NCBI GenBank assembly: GCA_003649915.1
Contig: QMTG01000007.1
Location: 1 to 17,565, forward strand
Length of the DNA stretch: 17,565 nt
Reading direction: 5' to 3'
From: Thermoplasmata archaeon
GTDB lineage: Archaea > Thermoplasmatota > Thermoplasmata > B31-G17
Part shown: positions 1 to 5,860 of the stretch, piece by piece
Layout: every line of letters begins with the position of its first letter
How positions within the stretch are numbered: position 1 is the first letter of the stretch
Made by a program: the position numbers and the translations under genes
The notes under the pieces: model-generated
Told to the model about the DNA's origin: nothing
What the model saw: only the letters and a program-made list of their open reading frames with translations
The model's database searches: none

Positions 1-12
1 AGGGAGGAGGAG

Positions 13-714
13 ATGAGAAAACTCAAGGAAAGAGTGAAGGTGCTGGGGAAGGAGGCGCAGGAGGCAATATCTGTGCGAAACAGAGAGATTGAGAGATTAC
101 GCACAATGCTCAACGAAAAGAGTGTGGTTGTTGTTGCTACAACCGATGACATTAAAATACCGAAAAATACCGCTGTGAAGGGTGGGATTAAAACACCCAA
201 AAACGTTATTGTGGAGAAAAACGTGGAAATTGAAGGGGGCATATATGCTGGTGGAGATGTTGTTGTCAGCGATGACTGTAGGCTTAAGGGCGAGATTAAG
301 AGTGGTGGGTCGGTGAGCATTGGGGATAAGTGCGTTGTGGACGGTGAGATAGTTGCAGAGGGAGAGGCACAGATCGGGGAGGAATGCACTCTGTCCAATG
401 TTAGGGCAAAGGGTGCGGTTACCGTGGGAAAGAACTGCAAACTGGCAAAGATATCATCTGAGAGCACGGTATCTGTTGCCGATAATTGTGAGATTGCCGA
501 GGGCATAGAATACGGTGTAACAATGAACCTAGGCAAGGGTGTTAAGGTATTAGGCCCCATAATGGCTAGAATTAGTGAGGAGCCAAAGAAGGAGGAAAAG
601 GTAGATACTTGCCCTGTATGCGGCACTCCACTTGATGGCGCAGATACATGCCCGAAGTGTGGTGCCCAGATTGGGAAGGGCAGGAAGAGGAAGAAGGAAA
701 AGGGGTCAAAGTAG
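13..714 (+). CDS. Bactofilin-like beta-solenoid protein with C-terminal zinc ribbon
   Basis: The 233-residue protein has three visible parts. Residues 1-35 are charged and probably coiled coil. Residues 48-182 are a run of short repeats of 17-18 residues rich in Gly, Val and Ile, as in polymer-forming bactofilin/hexapeptide-like right-handed beta-helices. Residues 200-216 form a zinc ribbon (CPVC...CPKC, Cys 200, 203, 213, 216), followed by a very basic end. There is no signal peptide or membrane segment, so it is probably cytoplasmic. A strong purine-rich ribosome site (GGAGGAGG, 3-10) precedes the ATG, but the reading frame is open to the window edge, so a longer N-terminus cannot be excluded. 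One Cys recurs in each of five consecutive rungs (89, 107, 125, 142, 159). The role is unknown: a filament or scaffold is inferred from the fold, and a nucleic-acid or metal-binding role is possible from the ribbon. Confidence 0.8.
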   Translation: MRKLKERVKVLGKEAQEAISVRNREIERLRTMLNEKSVVVVATTDDIKIPKNTAVKGGIKTPKNVIVEKNVEIEGGIYAGGDVVVSDDCRLKGEIKSGGSVSIGDKCVVDGEIVAEGEAQIGEECTLSNVRAKGAVTVGKNCKLAKISSESTVSVADNCEIAEGIEYGVTMNLGKGVKVLGPIMARISEEPKKEEKVDTCPVCGTPLDGADTCPKCGAQIGKGRKRKKEKGSK

Positions 715-717
715 GGC

Positions 718-1773
718 ATGGTTAGTATAAGTCTGAGAATAAAAGGGGAAAAAATCGTTGCTGAGGGAGATATTTCTGCACTCAAAAAAAGAGGGTTTGG
801 TGATGAGAGTAATGGCGATTTTTTGCTTAATCCTTATGAAGCCCTTTATCTTATGGAAGAAAGAGGAATTCCAATCAAACGGGGAAAAAAGGCGCTCAGT
901 TCCTTTGACTTCATGAAACTTGCCCAGCGTGCTATGGAGGGCTTTGATATACTGTATCTAGCATACAGAGACCTGAGAAAGAGGGGGTATGTTGTAAGGG
1001 ATGCGCGCCCTCATGCCCATTTTAAGGTTTATGAGAGGGGAAAGAAGCCAGGAAAAGCAGTTGCAAGGTATTGGCTCATGGTTAGCGGGGAGCACGACGT
1101 TTTCTGCCCAAGAAAAATAATGGAATATATAATAAGCGCGTACAATGCAAGAAAACTCCCAATATACGCACTAATAGATGATGAGGGAGACGTTGTATAC
1201 TACGGGCTTGGTGTCAAATCGCCAAGAGGACCTTTTTCAAAGCCTAAAAATGATAACGAGCAACCGATACCTGCTAGGATACAGCCTACACGTGTGGTGT
1301 GTCCAATAGAACGCTCATATCATCTCCATGAATCCAGATTTTTTGGAAAGCCATGTGGGAATACATTGATTCTATCCCATCATGAAGCGCTTTACCTCAA
1401 GGAATGCGGAATAATTGATCTATTCTCCCCAAAAAGCAACAGGAAGGTTGGGGAAGAATACTTGCGTAGGGTTGCGAGGAAGTACGATAAAATGTTCGAG
1501 CATAAGTATAGGGTTTACAGAGACCTTACAAACAGAGGCTTAATACTCAAAACAGGATTAAAATACGGAACGCACTTTAGAGCATACGATGAGCACCCAG
1601 ACATCGCCCACGCCAGATACTTAGTCCACACATTGATAATAAATGAATGTGAAGAGTGGTTCAAGATAAGTAGGGCTGTCAGGCTGGCACATGGGGTCAG
1701 GAAAGAAATCCTCTTGGCAATAGTTCACGGTAGGGGAATAAAATACATATTCGCAAAAAGATTGCGCCCATGA
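718..1773 (+). CDS. endA: tRNA-splicing endonuclease, fused two-repeat type
   Basis: This enzyme cuts the bulge-helix-bulge exon-intron junctions of archaeal pre-tRNA. The 351 residues hold two copies of the endonuclease unit, as in the homodimeric (alpha-2) form of some euryarchaea. Each has an N-terminal subdomain (matching segments near residues 34-51 and 216-233) and a catalytic-fold subdomain (about 78-163 and 263-347). The second copy keeps the Tyr-His-Lys triad: Tyr290 in HFRAY, His298 in HARYLVH and Lys329 in GVRKEILL, close to TGLKYG (279-284). In the first copy the Tyr (105) and Lys (146) positions are filled but the His position is Val/Ala, so it is probably structural. It starts 3 bases after the upstream gene's stop, so the two are probably co-transcribed. 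A T-rich stretch right after the stop (1772-1780) may end the transcript. Confidence 0.95.
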   Translation: MVSISLRIKGEKIVAEGDISALKKRGFGDESNGDFLLNPYEALYLMEERGIPIKRGKKALSSFDFMKLAQRAMEGFDILYLAYRDLRKRGYVVRDARPHAHFKVYERGKKPGKAVARYWLMVSGEHDVFCPRKIMEYIISAYNARKLPIYALIDDEGDVVYYGLGVKSPRGPFSKPKNDNEQPIPARIQPTRVVCPIERSYHLHESRFFGKPCGNTLILSHHEALYLKECGIIDLFSPKSNRKVGEEYLRRVARKYDKMFEHKYRVYRDLTNRGLILKTGLKYGTHFRAYDEHPDIAHARYLVHTLIINECEEWFKISRAVRLAHGVRKEILLAIVHGRGIKYIFAKRLRP

Positions 1774-1879
1774 TTTTTATTATAACCGCCATCCCACACC
1801 ATCGCAAACACTTAAATTTTAAAAAATAGTGTCTGACGGAAAATAATTAGTATCACACACAGTTTAACGCCGAAAATTA

Positions 1880-1904
1880 TATATAGGTGTTTGTCTATAT
1901 AGGT
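1880..1904 (+). promoter_or_regulatory. Paired TATA boxes upstream of the RHH gene
   Basis: TATATAGGT occurs twice, at 1880-1888 and 1896-1904, exactly 16 bases apart. Either can serve as an archaeal TATA element, with transcription starting roughly 25 bases on (about 1907 or 1923). The second copy runs directly into the palindrome at 1904-1918. Similar TATATAGG boxes precede leuD and the gene at 5414. The placement is seen; use of either box is inferred. Confidence 0.6.
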
Positions 1905-1918
1905 ATCGTCGGACGATA
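1904..1918. promoter_or_regulatory. Perfect palindromic operator candidate
   Basis: TATCGTC-G-GACGATA is a perfect 7+1+7 inverted repeat lying at the expected transcription start downstream of the paired TATA boxes. With the two preceding G residues it contains GGTATCGTC (1902-1910), the first of three GGTATCGYC copies around the RHH and ftsZ genes. A palindrome of this size suits a dimeric RHH repressor, and this position would interfere with initiation. Confidence 0.6.
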
Positions 1919-1965
1919 GAATGACGATGATGGACAGCATGGCAATTGGTGTGAGCGCTGATGGC

Positions 1966-1994
1966 GGCGATAATCGTCCGAGTTGGGCGATACC
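1966..1994. promoter_or_regulatory. Second operator-like cluster at the RHH start codon
   Basis: GGCGATAATCGTC (1966-1978) is a near-palindrome made of the same ATCG/CGAT core. It is followed by GGGCGATACC (1985-1994), which ends directly against the ATG at 1995. GGGCGATACC is the exact reverse complement of the element at 2366-2375 before ftsZ. Binding here could block translation-proximal transcription of the regulator's own gene. Function is inferred from the repetition alone. Confidence 0.45.
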
Positions 1995-2291
1995 ATGGTG
2001 GAGAGTAAAAGGGTCACAATACGGCTATCGGAAGAAATGCTTGGAAAGATAGCGTCCTTAGTGAGTAGTGGAGAGTATAAAACGGTATCGGATGTGATAA
2101 GGGATGCACTTCAGCGCTTCCTTGATGAGAGAGAATCGCCACCCAACATATCCAGGGTGACTGTTGAACTGCCAAGAGGTAATGTAATACGGCTGGAGCA
2201 ACTGGTGAGTGAGGGTGACGCCATATCAATAGGTGATGCTATAAGGGATGCTGTAAGGGAGTACATAAGGAGGAAGATGAAGTCTGAGTGA
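1995..2291 (+). CDS. Tandem ribbon-helix-helix regulator next to ftsZ (CdrS-like)
   Basis: This 98-residue DNA-binding protein contains two RHH units in one chain: strand VTIRL with helices to about residue 46, then RVTVELP with helices to about residue 94. The helix-B segments VIRDALQRFL (34-43) and AIRDAVREYI (82-91) align well, so this is an internal duplication. Outward-facing strand residues differ: Thr8/Arg10 in the first unit suit base contacts, while the second has Thr56/Glu58. RHH proteins normally dimerise through the strands, so one chain could act as a built-in dimer. I chose ATG 1995 over an in-frame TTG at 1983 because the latter lies inside the operator-like repeat. No ribosome site is visible. 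In haloarchaea the RHH protein CdrS controls ftsZ2 and neighbouring division genes, so a similar role is inferred from family and position. Conserved GGTATCGYC sites on both sides suggest autoregulation. Confidence 0.85.
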   Translation: MVESKRVTIRLSEEMLGKIASLVSSGEYKTVSDVIRDALQRFLDERESPPNISRVTVELPRGNVIRLEQLVSEGDAISIGDAIRDAVREYIRRKMKSE

Positions 2292-2365
2292 GTGGCAAGG
2301 ATAACTGATATGAACGCAAGGATATGAATGTACCTCATCACAGCCGGGATGGGTGTCGCAATAAA

Positions 2366-2375
2366 GGTATCGCCC
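2366..2375 (+). promoter_or_regulatory. Operator-like element before ftsZ
   Basis: GGTATCGCCC is the third copy of the GGTATCGYC motif and the exact inverse of 1985-1994. It directly follows an AATAAA-type AT-rich stretch (2360-2365) that could be a weak TATA box, about 40 bases before the ftsZ start. It is a candidate site for the RHH protein encoded just upstream. No experimental support is available here. Confidence 0.45.
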
Positions 2376-2412
2376 ACACCCCAAATAATCCGAGTGCGGA
2401 TGAAGAGAGGTG

Positions 2413-3489
2413 ATGATGCATATGTTTCATATAAAATATGAGAAAAAAGCGGAGAGGGGCATTAGAATACTCGTGGTTGGGTGTGGTGGTGCCGGATGTA
2501 ATAGTATCAACAGGATTAAAAAGATGGGGATAGAGGCTGAAACACTGGCGATAAATACAGACTTTGAGCATTTATGCTCATTAAATGCTGACAATAAACT
2601 TCACATAGGGGAAAGAATAACACACGGTTATGGCGCTGGTGGCTCTCTCGCTGTTGGAAAGGAGTGTGCTGAGGAGGCCAGGGATGCAATAAGGAGGGCT
2701 GTTGGAAGAAGGGATATTGTGATTGTGGTTGCAGGGCTTGGTGGAGGGACGGGCACTGCTGTAGCGCCTGTCGTGGCTGAGATAGCAAGGGAGTTGGGCG
2801 CTATCGTTGTCTGCGTTGTTACAATGCCGTTTAGGGCGGAGAGAAGGAGAACAAGAGTGGCAGTGGAGGGGCTGAGGGAACTGCAGGCAAGGGCGGACAG
2901 TGTAATTGTTCTTGATAACAACAGATTGCTGGAGATTGTTCCGGATTATCCCATAGAGCAGGCTTTCAGCATCATGGACCAGATAATTGTGGATGTAATC
3001 ATGGGAATAACGGAGACTGTCACAAAGCCCTCTATGATAAATATTGATTTTTCAGACCTTAGGGCTGTGCTTAAAAACAGCGGTACTTCCACCATACTGT
3101 ACGGTGAGGGACCTGATAGCGAGCCCGAGAGGGTTGTGGCTGAGACTTTGAGAAATCAATTGCTTGATATTGAGTACTCTGGAGCCAAGGGTGCAGTAAT
3201 ACACATAACTGGCGGGACAAGGATGTCAATACAGACCGCCTATACTGTTATGGATGCAATAACGCAGTTTCTAGACCCTGAGGCAAATGTCATTATGGGG
3301 GCAAGGGTTGACCCGGAGTTTGATGGAAGGATAAGGGTGATTGCAATAATAACAGGTGTGCAAAGTGCCATGCTTACAGGAAAAGGATGGAATAATCCTG
3401 GAAAGTGCGCTGCAGCCATTGTGAGCATGGGGGCTGAAAGCGCCACAGGGCGTATTAATCCCATTATTAAGGATGTGATGTCACGATGA
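2413..3489 (+). CDS. ftsZ: Cell-division GTPase FtsZ (probably FtsZ2 type)
   Basis: This tubulin homologue forms the cytokinetic ring. Numbering here is from an in-frame GTG one codon upstream of the annotated start. GCGGAGCNSI (25-34) begins the Rossmann core, GGGTGT (111-116) is the tubulin signature that binds GTP, and NIDFSD (211-216) is the T7 loop whose Asp residues drive hydrolysis in the neighbouring subunit, so the protein should be an active polymer. At about 358 residues it stops right after the globular domain, with no linker or C-terminal tail of the kind that recruits SepF/FtsA-type partners. Start codons cluster (GTG 2410, ATG 2413, 2416, 2422) behind GAGAGG at 2405-2410. ATG 2416 has the most usual spacing, so the true start may be one codon later. 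The FtsZ2 assignment rests on the adjacent RHH gene and is tentative. Confidence 0.95.
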   Translation: MMHMFHIKYEKKAERGIRILVVGCGGAGCNSINRIKKMGIEAETLAINTDFEHLCSLNADNKLHIGERITHGYGAGGSLAVGKECAEEARDAIRRAVGRRDIVIVVAGLGGGTGTAVAPVVAEIARELGAIVVCVVTMPFRAERRRTRVAVEGLRELQARADSVIVLDNNRLLEIVPDYPIEQAFSIMDQIIVDVIMGITETVTKPSMINIDFSDLRAVLKNSGTSTILYGEGPDSEPERVVAETLRNQLLDIEYSGAKGAVIHITGGTRMSIQTAYTVMDAITQFLDPEANVIMGARVDPEFDGRIRVIAIITGVQSAMLTGKGWNNPGKCAAAIVSMGAESATGRINPIIKDVMSR

Positions 3490-3494
3490 ACTGC

Positions 3495-3530
3495 GCCTCC
3501 TACCTCCCACCTCCCCCCTTTTATTTTTTT
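3495..3530 (+). terminator. C-rich then T-rich tract after ftsZ
   Basis: The ftsZ stop is followed by a nearly pure pyrimidine tract, C-rich to about 3518 and then TTTTATTTTTTT (3519-3530). A T-run on the coding strand is the usual archaeal termination signal. The complementary strand has G-runs (one of six, one of three and several pairs) that could form a two-layer quadruplex. The next gene's ribosome site begins right after it. Confidence 0.5.
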
Positions 3531-3542
3531 GTGGTGATATGA

Positions 3543-4016
3543 ATGGATGAAGAGTATGCTGTGGAGATATTTAACAGGGCGGCAGGAAGACCAAAGACGA
3601 GCAGGTTTGGAAGAACAATACTGGAGGGACTGCGCAAGACGTGCGAAAAAAGAGGCGTGAACTTTAACGATTTCTTGGAGAGGGGTACTTGGGTGGATGA
3701 AAGTTTGGCGAGGGATTACCCAGCGTACGAGAGAGTTCAGGGAAACGATGACGAGTATGACAGATACCTGATAGAAGTTATCCGTGAGGAGGGGGGTGGG
3801 AGATGTATGGTGGAGGAAAATGAGGGTTCTGGGGAGAAAATGCCACTGGAACGCGCGAATTATGTGCAAAGGATTGTGGAACTTATATCCGCGCTTCATC
3901 GCATGGATGATGATTTATTCATCACGTTGTACATGGGAATGTCAAGGGAGTTTGAGCGAAGGATGGGTGCGGATGGATGGTGTGAGATTGTTGAGAGGAG
4001 GATAAAGGGTGTGTAA
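3543..4016 (+). CDS. Unrecognised acidic protein downstream of ftsZ
   Basis: I do not recognise a family for this 157-residue protein. It is acidic and charged, with no signal peptide or membrane segment, so it is probably cytoplasmic. Two parts are suggested: residues 1-83 (mixed, with KTCEKRG at 32-38) and a mostly helical part from about 95 (RANYVQRIVELISALHRM) to the end. The link is a Gly/Glu-rich stretch, EEGGGRCMVEEN, whose DNA is a strong purine-rich ribosome-binding-like sequence followed at 3807 by an in-frame ATG, so a 69-residue C-terminal product is conceivable. The chosen ATG follows GGTGAT (3533-3538). A T-tract separates it from ftsZ, but the gap is only 53 bases and partial read-through is possible. 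A division-related role is suggested only by position. Confidence 0.75.
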   Translation: MDEEYAVEIFNRAAGRPKTSRFGRTILEGLRKTCEKRGVNFNDFLERGTWVDESLARDYPAYERVQGNDDEYDRYLIEVIREEGGGRCMVEENEGSGEKMPLERANYVQRIVELISALHRMDDDLFITLYMGMSREFERRMGADGWCEIVERRIKGV

Positions 4017-4057
4017 CGGCAAAAATAGCACATCATATTGGGCATGAGATTAATTAT

Positions 4058-4091
4058 TATATAGGCTCCCTCATTTACGGTATGTGAGGGA
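4058..4091 (+). promoter_or_regulatory. leuD promoter with inverted repeat
   Basis: TATATAGG (4058-4065) is followed at once by a 7-base inverted repeat, TCCCTCA (4067-4073) and TGAGGGA (4085-4091), with an 11-base loop. The expected transcription start (about 4083-4088) falls in the right arm, and GAGGG of that arm (4086-4090) also works as the ribosome site 6 bases before the ATG. It could be an operator for a dimeric regulator, or a short RNA structure if transcription starts farther upstream. Confidence 0.55.
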
Positions 4092-4096
4092 TTAAT

Positions 4097-4579
4097 ATGG
4101 GAAGAGTGTGGAAGTATGGCGATGATGTGAACACAGACGTTATATTTCCAGGCAGGTATTTGCATATAGTTGATGCTGATGAGATGGCAAAACACGCAAT
4201 GGAAGACCTAGACCCGGAGTTTGCTAGGGGGGTTAAAGAGGGCGATGTTATAGTAGCAGGTAAAAACTTCGGCTGTGGCTCAAGCAGGGAACAGGCAGCC
4301 ATATGTCTCCGCCGCGCTGGCATAACAGCCATAATTGCCAAGAGTTTTGCCCGCATATTTTACAGGAACGCAATAAATCAGGGCATTCTTGCGCTCACGA
4401 GTGATGATGTCCACCTGTTCAGCACGGGCGATGATGTTGAGGTTGATGTCGATAACTGGGTTGTTAAGAACAAAACGAAAGGGGTAGAGGTTAAGGTTGA
4501 TCCCTTACCGGAGTTTATCATGGAAATTATAAAGGACGGCGGTCTTGTGGAACATGTTAAGAAAAAAATTGGAAAATAG
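4097..4579 (+). CDS. leuD: 3-isopropylmalate dehydratase-type small subunit
   Basis: This is the swivelling small subunit of the two-part aconitase-superfamily enzyme that interconverts 2- and 3-isopropylmalate in leucine synthesis. At 160 residues it has the normal archaeal length. DVNTDVIFPGRYL (10-22) is the substrate-specificity loop, GKNFGCGSSREQA (55-67) is the conserved active-site segment, and AKSFARIFYRNAINQG (81-96) follows. The iron-sulfur large subunit is not in this window. Archaea often have paralogues acting on homoaconitate or related acids, and the loop after YL (HIVDADE) does not let me separate leucine-specific from broader activity. It has its own promoter. dphB begins 18 bases after its stop, so the two may be co-transcribed. 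Confidence 0.92.
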   Translation: MGRVWKYGDDVNTDVIFPGRYLHIVDADEMAKHAMEDLDPEFARGVKEGDVIVAGKNFGCGSSREQAAICLRRAGITAIIAKSFARIFYRNAINQGILALTSDDVHLFSTGDDVEVDVDNWVVKNKTKGVEVKVDPLPEFIMEIIKDGGLVEHVKKKIGK

Positions 4580-4597
4580 TAAAATACGGCGTTTTTC

Positions 4598-5365
4598 ATG
4601 ACACTCAAATTCATAGGGCTGGGGCTTCATGACGGGCGTGGAATATCAATGCGAGGCATTGAGGAGGCAAGAAAGTGCGATGTGGTCTATGCAGAGTTTT
4701 ACACAACACCGATGCCTGAGTTGGATGTTGAGTGGATTCAGGGGGTCATTGGAAGGAAAATAAAGGTGCTGAAAAGGGAAGATGTTGAGGAGGGCAAATG
4801 CATAATTCGTGATGCGATGGAACGCGATGTTGCCCTTCTCGTTGGTGGTGATCCAATGGCAGCAACCACGCATTTATCGCTCAGAATTGAGGCTATGAAG
4901 AGGGGAATTAAAACCGTGGTTGTGCACTCCGAGTCAATATTCACTGCCGCTGCCTCCGCCGCCGGCCTACAGCACTACAAGTTTGGAAGAACAATAACGA
5001 TACCTTGGGTTCGTGATAACTATTTTCCAATGAGCCCATACGATATGCTTGCAAGGAATAGGGCAGAGGGAAAGCACACTCTTGTCCTTCTAGATACTGA
5101 GCCCAAAGATGGGCAAATTATGAGGGCATGCGATGCTGTGGAAATACTGCTTATGATGGAGGAGGCTGGCAGGAAAGGGGTTTTTTCAAAGGATACGAGA
5201 ATATTTGCCCTTGCCCGTGTTGGAAGCACTGAGCCTTTCGTTATTTTTGGAAGGGCTGAGAGAATTATGGAGGCAAGCATGCCTGAGCCTCCCCATACGA
5301 TAATAGTTCCCGGCGAAATGCACTTTATGGAGGAGGAGTTTGCAAACCTTGTGGCAATAGATTAG
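4598..5365 (+). CDS. dphB: Diphthine synthase
   Basis: This SAM-dependent methyltransferase (Dph5 family) methylates the modified histidine of elongation factor 2 during diphthamide synthesis. The 255 residues match the family length. The N-terminal FIGLGL (5-10), VVYAEFYT (29-36), GGDPMAATTH (83-92) and HSESIFTAAASAAGLQHYKFG (beginning at 110) are hallmark segments of the SAM-binding TP-methylase fold. There is no ribosome site before the ATG. An AT-rich stretch in the last codons of leuD (about 4571-4584) could be either a weak promoter or just the intergenic link. It is followed by a separate promoter at 5384. No defects are seen. Confidence 0.96.
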   Translation: MTLKFIGLGLHDGRGISMRGIEEARKCDVVYAEFYTTPMPELDVEWIQGVIGRKIKVLKREDVEEGKCIIRDAMERDVALLVGGDPMAATTHLSLRIEAMKRGIKTVVVHSESIFTAAASAAGLQHYKFGRTITIPWVRDNYFPMSPYDMLARNRAEGKHTLVLLDTEPKDGQIMRACDAVEILLMMEEAGRKGVFSKDTRIFALARVGSTEPFVIFGRAERIMEASMPEPPHTIIVPGEMHFMEEEFANLVAID

Positions 5366-5383
5366 CCCATAGGTGCTAAGATA

Positions 5384-5391
5384 TATATAGG
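5384..5391 (+). promoter_or_regulatory. TATA box for the small membrane-protein pair
   Basis: TATATAGG lies about 23-30 bases before ATG 5414, so transcription would start within a few bases of that codon and give a leaderless message. This spacing is one reason to prefer ATG 5414 over ATG 5396. Confidence 0.5.
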
Positions 5392-5413
5392 TGCTATGAT
5401 TTATAATGCTGGG

Positions 5414-5860
5414 ATGAGAAAAAAACCCATGCTCTGGATTTCAGCATCATTGATTGTTATATCATCCATGGCTTTCTGCGTTGGAAAAATTCAGCCCCCT
5501 GTTATTGCAACCGTTCCTCAAATACTTGTGGACGTTTCTGATGAAGGCGTCATAATATACGTTCACGGTATAAGCGATTATAAGTATTCAAACATGAGCG
5601 CTGTTGTGAAAGCGGGGAATGAATCGCAGGGCTTGGTGGAAAACGAGTCGTATGCTTTATATTTTACAATAGAATATAAAAACTTCACAATCAATATCAC
5701 GGTTTGGGATAATGATAAGCACTACGTTTATCAAGGTCTTATTGGTGTGGAGGATGTGTATCTTTATATAGAGGAGTACAGAAGCGAAGGCACGAAAAAG
5801 GTTAAGGTAGACATAGATACTTTGCCTTATAAGAGCATGCTATGGGAGGTGAAAAAATGA
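5414..5860 (+). CDS. Small N-anchored extracytoplasmic protein with clustered sequons
   Basis: I recognise no family. The 148-residue protein begins MRKKPM and then has one hydrophobic segment (about 7-24), fitting a signal anchor with the rest outside the cell. A Cys at 22 does not sit in a proper lipobox. The remainder looks like a beta-rich domain (LVDVSDEGVIIYV, ALYFTIEY, NFTINITVW). Five N-glycosylation sequons lie within residues 60-96 (Asn60, 69, 77, 90, 94), fitting surface exposure in an archaeon with AglB-type glycosylation. An ATG at 5396 would add six residues before the basic start and fits the promoter less well. The stop overlaps the next gene's start as ATGA, so the two proteins are made together and probably act together. 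Function is unknown. Confidence 0.75.
   Translation: MRKKPMLWISASLIVISSMAFCVGKIQPPVIATVPQILVDVSDEGVIIYVHGISDYKYSNMSAVVKAGNESQGLVENESYALYFTIEYKNFTINITVWDNDKHYVYQGLIGVEDVYLYIEEYRSEGTKKVKVDIDTLPYKSMLWEVKK

Noticed and set aside
1774..1982. Search for a small RNA or tRNA in the largest gap
   Set aside because: No cloverleaf or long stable stem is visible. The gap is explained by a terminator-like T-run, TATA boxes and operator-like repeats.
3240..3899. A 219-codon minus-strand frame over the ends of ftsZ and the following gene
   Set aside because: It is antisense to ftsZ and the next gene, has a composition full of His/Ser/Phe typical of shadow frames, and has no start signal or recognisable motif.
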